Source: Enterococcus viikkiensis
GTDB taxonomy: Bacteria > Bacillota > Bacilli > Lactobacillales > Enterococcaceae
Assembly (NCBI RefSeq): GCF_005405345.1
Contig: NZ_BJDW01000004.1
Span: 99,975 to 163,974 of the forward strand
DNA: 64,000 bases
Reading direction: 5' to 3'
How positions within the stretch are numbered: the first letter of the stretch is position 1; each line of letters starts with the position of its first letter. The notes beneath the pieces are model-generated. The model saw only the letters and a list, made by a program, of their open reading frames with translations, searched no databases and was not told the DNA's origin. Positions 48,904 through 58,791 of the stretch are shown here, one piece after another. Position numbers and translations under genes: made by a program.

Positions 48904-50664
48904 TTACTCAGCTTCTTCCATAAATTGACTATTATAAAGTTGTTCGTAGAATCCGCCTTGTTCTAACAGTTCATGGTGCGTTCCATGTTCAATGATATTT
49001 CCATCTTTCATCACTAAAATGTGGTCCGCATCGCGAATCGTTGATAAGCGATGGGCAATCACGAAACTGGTTCGCCCTTCCATCACTCGATCCATCGCTT
49101 TTTGAATCAAACCTTCCAATCGTGTATCGACGGAGCTGGTGGCTTCGTCTAAAATCAAAATTTTCGGATCCGAAATGATCGCACGAGCAATCGTTAGTAA
49201 TTGTTTCTGTCCTAAGGAAACATTGTTCCCTTCTGAATTAATCTCCATCTCATACCCACCGGGCATTGTACGAATAAAGTGATCGACATTCGCAGTCTTA
49301 GCGGCATCCACGACTTCATAATCCGTGGCTTCTAATCGGCCAAAGCGAATGTTATCACCGATCGAGCCTTCATACAACCACGCATCTTGTAACACCATAC
49401 CAAACAACGAACGAACATCAGAGCGGTTCATTTCTTGCGTATTCACACCATCAATCAGGATTTTCCCACTGTCGATGTCGTAAAAACGCATCAATAAATT
49501 AATCAAGGTGGTTTTTCCAGCCCCTGTTGGTCCAACGATTGCGACCGTTTCTCCAGCCTTGACTTCAAAACTCAAATCCTCAATCAATGGTTTCTTAGGA
49601 TCATAGCTGAACTGCACATGATCAAAGACGACATTTCCTTGGAGTGGTTCTGATAATGCTAGATCCGTCTCGTTTAACGTTTCTTCCGGTTCGTCTAAAA
49701 TTTCAAACACTCGTTTTGCGGAGGCCGAAGCACTTTGAATCATGGATGACAGCTGAGTAATTTCTCCCATTGGTTGACTGACTTGCCAAATATATTGAAT
49801 GAAGGCTTGTAACTGACCTACCAAGATCACACCGTGAATGACGTTCCAACTACCTAAAATTGCCATCGCAATATACGTTCCATAAGCTGTTAATTGAACG
49901 AGTGGCTGCATCAAACTTGAAACAAAAGCCGCTCGAAAGCCAAAATGTCGTAATTGATGATTGACCTTACTAAAACCAGCTAACGTTTCTTTTTCACGAC
50001 CATAAAGCTTCAAGACACTAAAGCCCGTCATATTTTCTTGTACGTACCCATTCAACTCTCCTAAAGAATTTTGCATGCCTTGGAAATCTTTTTGAGAGAC
50101 TTGAACGATCTTTCTAGAAATCACAATTGACAAAGGGATCATGATTATCGACAGAAAAGCCATCATGGGATTGATGTAAAACATCATGACCACTGCCAGC
50201 AAGATTCCTAAAACTGCATTGATGGATTTAATGATCGCTTGTTGCATCGCATTGCTGACCGCATCTACGTCATTGGTTACCCGTGACAAAATATTTCCTT
50301 GTTGATTGCGATCAAAATACGAGACCGGCAAACGATTGATCTTGGCTTCGATATCCTCACGCAAATCCCGCATTGCGGATTGGACAACATTGGCCATTAG
50401 CCAGCCCGTCGCTAACTGGGTGCCACAATAAGCAATCCCGACAACCACAATCACGGCTAACCACTTAAATACATAGTCAAAATTGACTGCTTCGCCTTGA
50501 GTAATATTTTTGCTGACCTCGGTTGTCGGCAAACCAGTCAGGTACGGCATCCATGTACCTAATATCAAGGTCGCCACCGCTAATACAAGAACGAGGATAA
50601 ATATTTTTTTGTAAGGATTGATATAGCGCATCAATCGTTTTAAAGAAGAAGTATATTTTTTCAT
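48904..50664 (-). CDS. Heterodimeric ABC exporter, subunit with canonical Walker B
   Basis: The 586-residue half-transporter has six membrane helices then an ATPase domain with Walker A GPTGAGKTT, Walker B ILILDEATSSVD (catalytic Glu present) and the H-loop IAHRL (His present). Its signature is changed to VSLGQKQ instead of LSGGQ. With its partner, this fits asymmetric heterodimeric exporters (EfrAB, EfrCD, LmrCD, TM287/288), where one of two ATP sites is degenerate. It overlaps the partner by 4 bases, so the two are translationally coupled. Confidence 0.92.
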   Translation of the reverse strand: MKKYTSSLKRLMRYINPYKKIFILVLVLAVATLILGTWMPYLTGLPTTEVSKNITQGEAVNFDYVFKWLAVIVVVGIAYCGTQLATGWLMANVVQSAMRDLREDIEAKINRLPVSYFDRNQQGNILSRVTNDVDAVSNAMQQAIIKSINAVLGILLAVVMMFYINPMMAFLSIIMIPLSIVISRKIVQVSQKDFQGMQNSLGELNGYVQENMTGFSVLKLYGREKETLAGFSKVNHQLRHFGFRAAFVSSLMQPLVQLTAYGTYIAMAILGSWNVIHGVILVGQLQAFIQYIWQVSQPMGEITQLSSMIQSASASAKRVFEILDEPEETLNETDLALSEPLQGNVVFDHVQFSYDPKKPLIEDLSFEVKAGETVAIVGPTGAGKTTLINLLMRFYDIDSGKILIDGVNTQEMNRSDVRSLFGMVLQDAWLYEGSIGDNIRFGRLEATDYEVVDAAKTANVDHFIRTMPGGYEMEINSEGNNVSLGQKQLLTIARAIISDPKILILDEATSSVDTRLEGLIQKAMDRVMEGRTSFVIAHRLSTIRDADHILVMKDGNIIEHGTHHELLEQGGFYEQLYNSQFMEEAE

Positions 50665-52391
50665 GCCAATTCCTCCTTCGATAATTGTGATGCGGCAATG
50701 TCGTAATAAATCGGACAGTTTTCAAGCAGCTGACGATGGGTTCCAATACCAACGACGTCTCCTTCGTTCAAAACCACGATTTTGTCAGCGTGCATAATCG
50801 TACCCACCCGCTGAGCGACAATCAGAACCGCTGATTGCGTCGTTTCCTTTTTCAATCGTGCGCGTAATCTAGCGTCCGTTTGATAATCTAACGCGGAGAA
50901 ACTATCATCAAAAATATAAATCTCTGGCCGGCGAATCACTGCGCGAGCAATCGCTAGACGCTGCTTCTGACCACCGGAAAAATTCCCGCCGCCTTCTGCC
51001 AACTCTTCTTGATAGCCGTTCGGTTTTTGCGAAATAAATTCGGCTGCCTGAGCGATTTCCGCTGCTTCTTCCATTTCTGCTTGGGTAGCATCTTTTTTCC
51101 CATAACGTAGATTTTCTTCGATTGTTCCGGTAAATAACTGAGCCTTTTGCGGAATATAGCCAATCTTTTCTCTTAAATCTTTTAGCCGATAGGCACGCAC
51201 ATCCTGACCGTCGACTAAGACTTGTCCTTCGGTTACATCGTAAAATCGTGGAATCAACTGAATCAGTGTTGATTTACCTGAACCCGTACTACCGATAAAA
51301 GCGACTGTTTCTCCCGGATTGGCGGTAAAACTAACATTACGAATCACTGGGCTTTCCGCATGCCCAGGATAAGCAAAGGTTACATCCTTGAATTCCAATG
51401 TACTTTTTTCCTTTGGTTCCACGAGTGCTTCTGGATTGTCTTTAATCAACGGGTCCATATCAAAAATTTCTTGGATTCGTTGCGCGGATACATTAGCCCG
51501 CGGGTACATCATAAAGACCGTTGCGAAAAGCATAAAGGAGAACAACGCATGGAAAATATATTCAATGAAGGCGATCAGCGTACCCACGGCTAAATTTCCT
51601 TGATCAATCTGAATTGTTCCGTTCCAAATAATCAACACCATCACAATATTAAATAGAAAGAAAAAGCCCGGCTGTGCGACCGCCATTAAATGAAACAAAC
51701 TCTTCGAACTATTGGTGTATGCATCATTCACTAAACGGAAACGCATTTCCTCAAATTTTTCATTGACGAAAGCCCGAATCACCCGTAACCCTGAAAGATT
51801 TTCACGCAAAATACTGTTGATATTATCCAAATTATTTTGTTGTTTGGTTGATAATGGCTCTGAGTACTTAGCAATCAGTAAAACGGCTAACAATAGAATT
51901 GGCAGTGCCAACAGTACATACATGCCTAAGCCGGGACTGGTCCGTATAATCAAATACAAGCTCATCCCAAACATCATTGGCGTCATGAAGCCCGTTGTTA
52001 AAATATTTTGCATAAACAACATGATTTGATAGGCATCGTTGGTCGCTCGTGTAATCAAGGAAGGTACCCCGATTTGTTCATATTCTGAATGAGAAAAATT
52101 TTGTACTTTTTCAAACAAATCATCCCGAATCGCTGCTACCATGCGAGAGGTGATTTGAGAGCTGAAATAACGCAAAGAAATACTCATAATGATCCCAACG
52201 ATCGTAATTGCAATCATCAGCATTCCCATCCGCTGAACATAGCTGAAATCGTTATTTCCAATCCCCTTATCGATCATCATAGCCAAAATTGTTGGCAGCC
52301 CCAACTCGATTAAAATAAATCCAAATACACTGATGAAATCAAAAAATAATAACTTTTTGTAGCGCCAAGTATACCGCAACATCAACTTCAT
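50661..52391 (-). CDS. Heterodimeric ABC exporter, subunit with degenerate ATP site
   Basis: The 576-residue half-transporter has six membrane helices and an ATPase domain with Walker A GSTGSGKST. The catalytic Glu after Walker B is replaced by Asp (IYIFDDSFSALD), and the switch His by Gln (VAQRVGTI). The signature FSGGQKQR is intact. These changes place the degenerate site in this subunit. It is the first gene of the pair. The family includes multidrug exporters of enterococci, but the exact orthologue (EfrA, EfrC and others) is not assigned. Confidence 0.92.
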   Translation of the reverse strand: MKLMLRYTWRYKKLLFFDFISVFGFILIELGLPTILAMMIDKGIGNNDFSYVQRMGMLMIAITIVGIIMSISLRYFSSQITSRMVAAIRDDLFEKVQNFSHSEYEQIGVPSLITRATNDAYQIMLFMQNILTTGFMTPMMFGMSLYLIIRTSPGLGMYVLLALPILLLAVLLIAKYSEPLSTKQQNNLDNINSILRENLSGLRVIRAFVNEKFEEMRFRLVNDAYTNSSKSLFHLMAVAQPGFFFLFNIVMVLIIWNGTIQIDQGNLAVGTLIAFIEYIFHALFSFMLFATVFMMYPRANVSAQRIQEIFDMDPLIKDNPEALVEPKEKSTLEFKDVTFAYPGHAESPVIRNVSFTANPGETVAFIGSTGSGKSTLIQLIPRFYDVTEGQVLVDGQDVRAYRLKDLREKIGYIPQKAQLFTGTIEENLRYGKKDATQAEMEEAAEIAQAAEFISQKPNGYQEELAEGGGNFSGGQKQRLAIARAVIRRPEIYIFDDSFSALDYQTDARLRARLKKETTQSAVLIVAQRVGTIMHADKIVVLNEGDVVGIGTHRQLLENCPIYYDIAASQLSKEELA

Positions 52392-52874
52392 TTTTTTCGC
52401 CTCTTTCTATACCGTAATGTCTCAAATATAGCATAAATGAAAAACTTTCGCCTATGAGGAAATTGTTTCTTTATATTCAAGTTTTTTTACTTTCTGAAAT
52501 TTTCTTAGGAAACCTCATTTCACTTCCTAGTTTCTATACTTCTGATTTATTCTGTGATAAACTACAAGTAATTGTTGTAAGAACAACCCAAAGTACGGTG
52601 AAATTGTTTTTTCAAGCAAGAAGCAAAGACGAGGCTTCTTCTCAACGCTTTCGCGCAAGCTAAGACGTTGAGCATTAGGAAAGGCTTTCTGAACTCCATT
52701 CACTTTTAAACAATCCGATCAAAATTTTGTTCAGTCGTAATATAGATCTGCCAAAATTTTTGCTTATTGTCGAAAAGTTTGTTCATAAAGCTAGACGTAA
52801 AAAAACCGGTGGCACCTGCCCCCTCATTTTGTCGTGGAAAAAATTGCTATAAAGCAAATAAAGGAGATAGATTC
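52392..52874. other. Intergenic region between the exporter pair and rpoY
   Basis: These 483 bases lie between divergent units and must hold both promoters. A hairpin CTCAACG-CTTTCGCGCAAG-...-CGTTGAG (52640-52671) is the clearest structure. A short stretch AAAGGCTTTCTGAACTC (52680-52696) resembles one end of the GTTCGTGAA-type repeat. A 69-codon plus-strand frame at 52454 lacks a ribosome binding site and is not credible. Confidence 0.45.
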
Positions 52875-53087
52875 ATGATTTACAAAGTTTATTATCAAGA
52901 AACCAAAGAACGCAACCCAAAACGAGAACAAACCCAATCACTTTATGTCGAAGCCGACAACGAAGAAATGGTTCACAACCTATTACGCGATAACACCCCA
53001 TATAACGTGGAATATATCCAACTTTTAGAAGGCAGTCATTTAGAATACGAAAAAGAAAATGCCGACTTCAAGTTAGCGGAGTTCTAA
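52875..53087 (+). CDS. rpoY: RNA polymerase epsilon subunit RpoY
   Basis: RpoY (YkzG) is a small accessory subunit of Firmicutes RNA polymerase. The 70-residue protein starts [20 protein letters not shown] and contains [30 protein letters not shown], the family pattern. The open frame extends 36 codons further, but the ATG used has AAAGGAGATAGATTC directly upstream. It is joined to rnjA by a one-base gap, as in Bacillus. Confidence 0.94.
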   Translation: MIYKVYYQETKERNPKREQTQSLYVEADNEEMVHNLLRDNTPYNVEYIQLLEGSHLEYEKENADFKLAEF

Positions 53088-53088
53088 T

Positions 53089-54765
53089 ATGAAACTTTCG
53101 CTAAAAAACAATGAAACTGGTGTCTTTGCCATTGGTGGATTGGGCGAAATCGGAAAAAATATGTATGGGGTTCAATTCCAAGATGAAATCATCATTATTG
53201 ATGCCGGAATAAAATTTCCAGAGGATGATTTATTAGGGATTGATTATGTCATTCCTGATTTCAGTTACGTTACCCAAAATATCAATAAGGTCAAAGCACT
53301 CGTTATTACTCACGGCCATGAAGACCATATCGGTGGAGTGCCTTACTTATTAAAGCAGGCCAATATTCCGATTTATGCAGGAGCTTTAGCTTTAGCTTTA
53401 ATCAAAAATAAATTAGACGAGCATGGTTTGCTGCGAGATGCCGAACTCCACGAGATCAATGAAGATTCCGTAATTCGTTTCCGCAAAACATCCGTCAGCT
53501 TTTTCCGGACGACCCATAGTATTCCCGACCCATTAGGCGTAGTAGTTAAAACCCCTTCTGGAAACATTGTAGAAACGGGCGACTTCAAGTTTGATTTCAC
53601 ACCAGTGGGAGAACCAGCCAACCTTCATCGTATGGCTAAACTTGGGGAGGAAGGCGTCTTATGTCTGCTGTCTGATAGTACCAATGCAGAGGTGCCAACC
53701 TTTACTAAATCAGAACAGACAATTGGTCAATCGATCTTACGAATCGTAGAAAAAGTCGATGGTCGGATCATTTTTGCCACCTTCGCTTCTAACATTTCTC
53801 GTTTGCAACAAGCTGCATCTGCCGCCGTTGCAACTGGTCGAAAAATCGCGGTCTTTGGCCGTAGTATGGAAAATGCCATCGTCAACGGTCAAAAATTAGG
53901 CTACATCACTGTACCTGATGGGACCTTTATCGATGCTCACGAAATGAATCAATTGCCAGCCAATGAAGTTATGATTTTGTGTACCGGATCGCAGGGTGAA
54001 CCCATGGCGGCTCTTTCCCGGATCGCTAATGGTACCCATCGTCAGATTCAAATCCAACCAGACGATACGGTGATCTTTTCAAGCTCACCCATTCCTGGTA
54101 ATACGACCAGCGTCAACCATTTGATCAATCTGCTGTCCGAAGCCGGTGCCGAAGTCATCCATGGAAAAGTCAATAATATCCATACTTCTGGACACGGTAG
54201 TCAGCAAGAACAAAAATTGATGCTGCGCTTAATGAAACCAAAATATTTTGTTCCAATCCATGGTGAATTCCGGATGCTGAAGATCCATACTGGCTTGGCA
54301 CAAGACACCGGTGTCCCAGAAGAAAATTGTTTCTTGATGGAAAACGGTGATATGTTGGCCCTAACAGCTGATAGCGCTCGCCGCGCTGGTCACTTCACTG
54401 CAACCGACGTGTATGTTGACGGCAGCGGGATTGGTGATATTGGCAATGTTGTTCTCCGTGATCGTCGAATTCTTTCTGAAGAGGGATTAGTTTTGGCGGT
54501 AGCAACTGTTGATATTGAGAAAAAAGAAATTTTAGCTGGTCCAGACATCTTATCACGCGGGTTCGTTTATATGCGTGAATCCGGTGAAATGATCAATGAA
54601 GGCCAACGGATTTTATTCCATGCGTTACGAGAAGCGTTGAATGAAGGCAATTGCAATGAAGCGAAGCTTAAAAATGCGATGGTCGGTGCCTTACAGCCGT
54701 TCTTGTTTGATAAAACAGAGCGTCATCCAATGATTCTGCCAATGATCATGACTCCAGATAATTAA
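53089..54765 (+). CDS. rnjA: Ribonuclease J1
   Basis: RNase J1 is a zinc-dependent endo- and 5'-exoribonuclease central to mRNA decay and rRNA processing. The 558-residue protein has the metallo-beta-lactamase motif H75-G-H77-E-D79-H80, then later metal-site residues ([18 protein letters not shown], and [10 protein letters not shown]) and the beta-CASP region. It lies one base after rpoY, the arrangement of rnjA rather than rnjB. Confidence 0.95.
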   Translation: MKLSLKNNETGVFAIGGLGEIGKNMYGVQFQDEIIIIDAGIKFPEDDLLGIDYVIPDFSYVTQNINKVKALVITHGHEDHIGGVPYLLKQANIPIYAGALALALIKNKLDEHGLLRDAELHEINEDSVIRFRKTSVSFFRTTHSIPDPLGVVVKTPSGNIVETGDFKFDFTPVGEPANLHRMAKLGEEGVLCLLSDSTNAEVPTFTKSEQTIGQSILRIVEKVDGRIIFATFASNISRLQQAASAAVATGRKIAVFGRSMENAIVNGQKLGYITVPDGTFIDAHEMNQLPANEVMILCTGSQGEPMAALSRIANGTHRQIQIQPDDTVIFSSSPIPGNTTSVNHLINLLSEAGAEVIHGKVNNIHTSGHGSQQEQKLMLRLMKPKYFVPIHGEFRMLKIHTGLAQDTGVPEENCFLMENGDMLALTADSARRAGHFTATDVYVDGSGIGDIGNVVLRDRRILSEEGLVLAVATVDIEKKEILAGPDILSRGFVYMRESGEMINEGQRILFHALREALNEGNCNEAKLKNAMVGALQPFLFDKTERHPMILPMIMTPDN

Positions 54766-54771
54766 TCGACA

Positions 54772-54803
54772 ACACCTATCTTTTTACAGATAGGTGTTTT
54801 TTT
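54772..54803 (+). terminator. Terminator after rnjA
   Basis: ACACCTATCT and AGATAGGTGT pair perfectly around a six-base loop and are followed by TTTTTT. Confidence 0.88.
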
Positions 54804-54901
54804 ATTCAAATCGACCAAGAGTAACTCTCCTTCAATTCTTATTTAACCGTGTTTTTTAAGCAAAATAAATTATTTTTTTATTACAAACATCCTAAAATCG
54901 A

Positions 54902-54930
54902 TTGACAAATCACTTTTTTATTTGCACAAT
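54902..54930 (+). promoter_or_regulatory. Promoter before the second tetR gene
   Basis: TTGACA (54902-54907), a 17-base spacer and CACAAT (54925-54930), 78 bases before the start codon. A small hairpin AACTA-TTAT-TAGTT follows in the leader. Confidence 0.6.
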
Positions 54931-55008
54931 GAAAGTTAAGTAAAAAGGCCCACTAACTATTATTAGTTATTTTTAAAATAATTCAAATCAAGATAAAGGA
55001 AGATTAAC

Positions 55009-55509
55009 ATGGTAAGAACACAACGCGTTCATCGGAGCCACATCATTGACGGCGCCTATCAGCTGATTCTCAATGAGGGGTTCAAGAAATTTCATGCTCG
55101 GAATATCGCTCAGCACATCTCCTGCTCCACGCAGCCAATCTACCGTGAGTTTGAGAATTTGGCTGAACTAAAAGCGGTACTAAAAAATCGCATCTTAGTG
55201 AAGTACACAGATTTTTTAGATGATCAAGCCCCTAAAAGTTTGCGAGCATTGTCCGCCACCATCATGAATTACGCAACTGACTATCCCGAAGAGTTTTATC
55301 GCTTCTTCTTGCAGGATTCTGAAACGATCAAAGCCGTTAAAGAAGTCACCTATACTTTCTTTACAACCATCTGCGCAGAAAAAGAGCATCCCCATACTTT
55401 TGATTTCTTTTGGCAGTATTGTATTGGAAAAGCTGCTTTGGCGGTAAACAATGCCAATCACACGGAAACGTTGGAGGAAGATTTGTTTTTTCAAAACATC
55501 TTTAACTAA
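55009..55509 (+). CDS. TetR-family regulator
   Basis: The 166-residue protein has a TetR helix-turn-helix (RSHIIDGAYQLILNEGFKKFHARNIAQHISCSTQPIYREFENLAELKAVL; recognition helix near residues 38-46) and a short C-terminal domain with several aromatic residues. It is shorter than usual (about 190). It stands alone between rnjA and the cold-shock gene, so its target is not visible. The start has AAAGGAAG upstream. Confidence 0.85.
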   Translation: MVRTQRVHRSHIIDGAYQLILNEGFKKFHARNIAQHISCSTQPIYREFENLAELKAVLKNRILVKYTDFLDDQAPKSLRALSATIMNYATDYPEEFYRFFLQDSETIKAVKEVTYTFFTTICAEKEHPHTFDFFWQYCIGKAALAVNNANHTETLEEDLFFQNIFN

Positions 55510-55528
55510 CATTCAAAAATATACTAAA

Positions 55529-55563
55529 CAAAAAAGCCTTAGAGACCTGTCTCTAAGGCTTTG
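55529..55563. terminator. Bidirectional terminator between tetR and csp
   Basis: AGCCTTAGAGAC and GTCTCTAAGGCT pair perfectly around a two-base loop. The T-run is stronger on the minus strand, so it mainly ends the cold-shock gene. Confidence 0.8.
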
Positions 55564-55568
55564 TCATA

Positions 55569-55769
55569 TTATTGCTTATTCACGTTAGTTGCTTGAGGTC
55601 CACGATCACTTTCTTCAACATCGAAAGTTACTGCTTGTCCTTCTTCTAATGTTTTGAAGCCGTCGCCTTGGATTGCTGAGAAATGTACGAATACATCGCT
55701 ACCATCTTCGCGAGTGATGAAACCAAAACCTTTTTCTGCGTTAAACCATTTTACTGTTCCGTTTTCCAT
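55569..55769 (-). CDS. Cold-shock protein (Csp family)
   Basis: The 66-residue protein is a single cold-shock domain with both RNA-binding motifs: [12 protein letters not shown] (RNP1) and DVFVHFS (RNP2). It acts as an RNA chaperone. The start has AGGAGG seven to eight bases upstream, next to a GTGCT-AA-AGCAC hairpin. An extended -10-like TGTTACAAT lies 40 bases up. The exact paralogue name (cspA/B/C) is not assigned. Confidence 0.95.
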   Translation of the reverse strand: MENGTVKWFNAEKGFGFITREDGSDVFVHFSAIQGDGFKTLEEGQAVTFDVEESDRGPQATNVNKQ

Positions 55770-55920
55770 GAATAAAATCCTCCTCGTGCTTTAGCACTTA
55801 TTGATTGTAACATTGCCAGCCTACGAAAAGGGCATCGTCTCTATACCAACTCGTATCTAAAACAAAATTACACTAATAGTTTAACACTGGTGTGATTCTC
55901 TGCGCAAGGGTTTTCAATCT

Positions 55921-56610
55921 CTACTTTAAGTACTTTTCTTCACGCAAACTGAAATATTTGGTTTCTCCGGTGATAATATGGTCCAATAATTCAATTCCCA
56001 TCATTTCACCACACTCCCTCACCCGTTCTGTAAACTCTAAATCACTTTGCGAAGGCACCGGGTTTCCTGAAGGATGATTATGCCCTAAAACTACTCGAGC
56101 TGCGCTGATTCGCACTGCTTCACGGAAAATTTCTCGTGGATGAGCGATGCTTTGATTCAGCGAACCGATAAAAAGTGTTTTTTGCGAAATGATTTCATTT
56201 TTGGTATTTAAAAAATAAGCCACGAGATGTTCTTGCTGATAATCCTTTAACTCACTAATCAACTGCTGCCCTAATAAAAGACTGGATTGGATCCTTCCTA
56301 TTTTTGGCTGAAGTGCACAATTGATTCGATAGCCAAATTCCATCATCGCTTTTAATTCGACTGCTCGTGTCTCGCCGATTCCCTTAAACTGCTGTAACTC
56401 TTGCACAGTTGCTTGTTTTAATTCATATAAGCTTGGAAAGGTTCGTAAGATGGTTCCAGCCAACTCCATAACGTTTTGCTGACGCGAACCGTTCCGTAAA
56501 ATAATCGCTAATAATTCTTGGTCCGATAAATGTTTTTCGCCAGCTCGCAACAGACGTTCCCGGGGCCAGGAACTTTCTGGCAACTCTTGCAGCAATAAAC
56601 TTTTTTCCAT
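55921..56610 (-). CDS. radC: RadC family protein (JAB domain)
   Basis: The 229-residue protein has a helix-hairpin-helix N-terminal region (LRNGSRQQNVMELAGTIL...QFKGIGETRAVELKAMMEFG) and the C-terminal JAB/MPN-like domain with HNHPSGNPVPSQSD. RadC was once tied to DNA repair, but its real role is unsettled. It follows the HAD phosphatase gene by 49 bases. The ribosome binding site (AAAGGAGTTTTTT-ATG) is locked in a terminator-like hairpin. Confidence 0.93.
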   Translation of the reverse strand: MEKSLLLQELPESSWPRERLLRAGEKHLSDQELLAIILRNGSRQQNVMELAGTILRTFPSLYELKQATVQELQQFKGIGETRAVELKAMMEFGYRINCALQPKIGRIQSSLLLGQQLISELKDYQQEHLVAYFLNTKNEIISQKTLFIGSLNQSIAHPREIFREAVRISAARVVLGHNHPSGNPVPSQSDLEFTERVRECGEMMGIELLDHIITGETKYFSLREEKYLK

Positions 56611-56653
56611 AAAAAACTCCTTTACCTACTTTTCTTTAAAGTACGCAAAGGAG
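56611..56653 (-). terminator. Terminator-like hairpin holding the radC ribosome binding site
   Basis: On the minus strand CTCCTTT-GCG-TACTTT and AAAGTA-GGT-AAAGGAG form two helices with a 3x3 internal loop, followed at once by TTTTTT and the radC ATG. The 3' arm is the SD sequence AAAGGAG. It can stop transcription of folC-HAD mRNA or hide the radC start. Confidence 0.65.
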
Positions 56654-56659
56654 CTAACG

Positions 56660-57319
56660 TTATGCTTCTAAAAAATCAATTACCTGATGTAAGGTGGGGA
56701 GAACCGCTACCGTCTTTGCTTCTAATTCGCTAGTCGGTGCAACAATATCTGGAATCATCACAGCAGGCACGCCTGCGCCTTCTGCCGCTAAAATGCCGTT
56801 TTTAGAATCCTCTAAGACTAAGGCATCTGCTTGGCTAATCCCCAAGCGGTCTGCAGCGATTACAAAAATTTCTGGATCAGGTTTCGCAAATTTTACATCT
56901 TCTGCCGAGACAATGTCTACAAACTTATCGCGAATTCCGGCATGCTCCAATAAAATTTCAATGACTGATCGCATATTACTAGAGGCCAACACGCGCGGTA
57001 CATTTTTTTCTTCCAAATAGGCTAATAACTCATGAACGCCGGGCTTCAAATCAACATCCCCTGTTTTGAAGCGGTCATGAGCCAGCCTCCAACTTTCATC
57101 GATGAATTTTTGAACCGTCACTTCACCGTAGTCCGCATACATTTCATGGAGTGCTGCCCAGACTTCTTCATCCGAGATCCCAATAAACTGTTTATAAGTC
57201 TCTTTAGTGAAGGGGATGCCATACTTTTCAGCCACTATTAAATTCGCATCCTGATAAATCGATTCTGTATCAAACAACAACCCATCCATGTCAAAAATAA
57301 TTCCCTTAGTTTTTTTCAT
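56660..57319 (-). CDS. HAD-superfamily phosphatase, beta-phosphoglucomutase-like
   Basis: The 219-residue protein has HAD motif I IIFDMDGLLFDTES (nucleophile Asp plus the second Asp), motif II LASSNM, motif III Lys in KFAKPDPEIF, and motif IV VLEDSKNG. The helical cap sits between motifs I and II. It is of the subclass that includes beta-phosphoglucomutases and sugar phosphatases; the substrate is unknown. It overlaps folC by 14 bases. Confidence 0.88.
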   Translation of the reverse strand: MKKTKGIIFDMDGLLFDTESIYQDANLIVAEKYGIPFTKETYKQFIGISDEEVWAALHEMYADYGEVTVQKFIDESWRLAHDRFKTGDVDLKPGVHELLAYLEEKNVPRVLASSNMRSVIEILLEHAGIRDKFVDIVSAEDVKFAKPDPEIFVIAADRLGISQADALVLEDSKNGILAAEGAGVPAVMIPDIVAPTSELEAKTVAVLPTLHQVIDFLEA

Positions 57320-58637
57320 CGTTTCCTCCTATATTTAATAATAATTGACGTACTTCAGAGACGAAGTACAACGATCCTGTAATTAAGAGTAAATCGTCCT
57401 CTGCCATATCCTCCAACAATTCTCCTAACCCAAATTGCCATAGCGAAACGACACTGAACTGATTGTTTTCCCGATCATCATAGCGGGCGAGATCCATCGC
57501 CTTAGGATATTCAAAGGTGGTTAAATAAATCCGTACATTGGGAATTCCTTGTAACAACGCCAACATTTGATCAATATCTTTTGTCTCTAAAGCTGAAAAC
57601 AGCACTTTGACATTGTAATTGCGAAATTCTTTTTTAACATTTTCTACTAAACGTTTCATGGCGTGACTATTGTGCGCACCATCCATTACGATCAATGGCT
57701 CATCACTGACTTTTTCCATTCGAGCAGGCCATTGAGCATTGGCTAACCCTTTTTGAACTGTTTTCTCGTCAAAAGGCAGCCGCTGCTGTTCACAATACAA
57801 ACGAAACAGTTCGATAGCGACTCCAGCATTTTCTACTTGATGCCGGCCTAAAAGTGGGACTTTCAATGAAGAAAGCTTGCCTGCTTGATCGTTAAAAGTA
57901 AATAATTCCCCCCACGTTGGATCAGGATGTAAATAGTTGACGGTATATTCTTTGCCATAGCGATACATCCGAGCTGTTTCTGTCGCAGCCTTTTCAGTAA
58001 TTTCAATCAAGGGGCCTTTACTAATTTTACCAGTCACAACAGGAATATTCTTTTTGATAATGCCCGCTTTTTGAAAGGCGATCTCATTTAACGTATCCCC
58101 TAAAATATCCATGTGGTCATAACCGATCGTCGTGATCGCCGTTAACATCGGCTCCACAATATTGGTTGAATCCAGTAATCCGCCTAAGCCGACTTCCACC
58201 ACCGCTACGTCTACTTCTTTAGTTAAAAAATAATCCAACATCATCGCCGTTAAAATTTCAAATTCAGTAACGCCGTTGATTTCTGGCTGCTGATCCAATT
58301 CTTCTACCAAAGGCTGGAATTTTTCCACCAACTGAACCAAATCCTGATTACTGATTGGCTTCGCATCGATCGCAATTCGTTCATTAAATTCTTCAATATA
58401 AGGGGAAGTAAAACTCCCTACCGTCACGCCTGCTTCAATTAACAAACTGCGCAAATAAGCCACGGTAGAACCCTTGCCGTTAGTTCCGGCAATGTGGATC
58501 ACAGGAACTTTTTTTTCTGGATTGTCTACTTTATTTAATAATGCTTGCACCCGTTCAAGTCCTGGTCTTGAGCCAAATTTTTGGCGGCTGTGGATCCAAG
58601 CAATCGCTTCTTTTATCGTCAAGATTTCTCGCCTCAT
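57306..58637 (-). CDS. folC: Folylpolyglutamate synthase / dihydrofolate synthase
   Basis: FolC adds glutamates to folates; many bacterial forms also join glutamate to dihydropteroate. The 443-residue protein has the Mur-ligase-like nucleotide loop HIAGTNGKGST (about residue 48), TSPYIEEFNERI, EVGLGGLLDSTN and the C-terminal VMDGAHNSHAMKRL. An ATG opens the frame, but a TTG five codons in (58622) has a better site (GAGGCG), so the true start may be there. valS lies upstream, a conserved pair. Confidence 0.93.
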   Translation of the reverse strand: MRREILTIKEAIAWIHSRQKFGSRPGLERVQALLNKVDNPEKKVPVIHIAGTNGKGSTVAYLRSLLIEAGVTVGSFTSPYIEEFNERIAIDAKPISNQDLVQLVEKFQPLVEELDQQPEINGVTEFEILTAMMLDYFLTKEVDVAVVEVGLGGLLDSTNIVEPMLTAITTIGYDHMDILGDTLNEIAFQKAGIIKKNIPVVTGKISKGPLIEITEKAATETARMYRYGKEYTVNYLHPDPTWGELFTFNDQAGKLSSLKVPLLGRHQVENAGVAIELFRLYCEQQRLPFDEKTVQKGLANAQWPARMEKVSDEPLIVMDGAHNSHAMKRLVENVKKEFRNYNVKVLFSALETKDIDQMLALLQGIPNVRIYLTTFEYPKAMDLARYDDRENNQFSVVSLWQFGLGELLEDMAEDDLLLITGSLYFVSEVRQLLLNIGGNDEKN

Positions 58638-58683
58638 TTATTCTTCAACTTTTTTATATTTCCATTCGTTCTCTTGCCTCTCT

Positions 58684-58692
58684 AGTATAGCA
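58684..58692 (-). promoter_or_regulatory. Extended -10 promoter before folC
   Basis: TGCTATACT on the minus strand, 46 bases before the folC start, with no clear -35. It lies after the valS terminator, so folC can be made independently of valS. Confidence 0.45.
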
Positions 58693-58721
58693 AAATTTAC
58701 CTGAGAAAGATTGTCTCGCGC

Positions 58722-58765
58722 AAAAAAGCAGAGCCTGTGACAAAAATCTTGTCACAGGCTCTGCT
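58722..58765 (-). terminator. Terminator after valS
   Basis: GCAGAGCCTGTGACA and TGTCACAGGCTCTGC pair perfectly around an eight-base loop, followed by TTTTTTG on the minus strand. Confidence 0.88.
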
Positions 58766-58791
58766 TACGAATAAACGACCTCAATAAATTA

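Noticed and set aside
52454..52663. 69-codon plus-strand ORF before rpoY
   Set aside because: No ribosome binding site and no protein-like pattern after the first 20 residues.
52767..52874. 36-codon N-terminal extension of rpoY
   Set aside because: The inner ATG has AAAGGAGAT upstream and gives the standard 70-residue protein.
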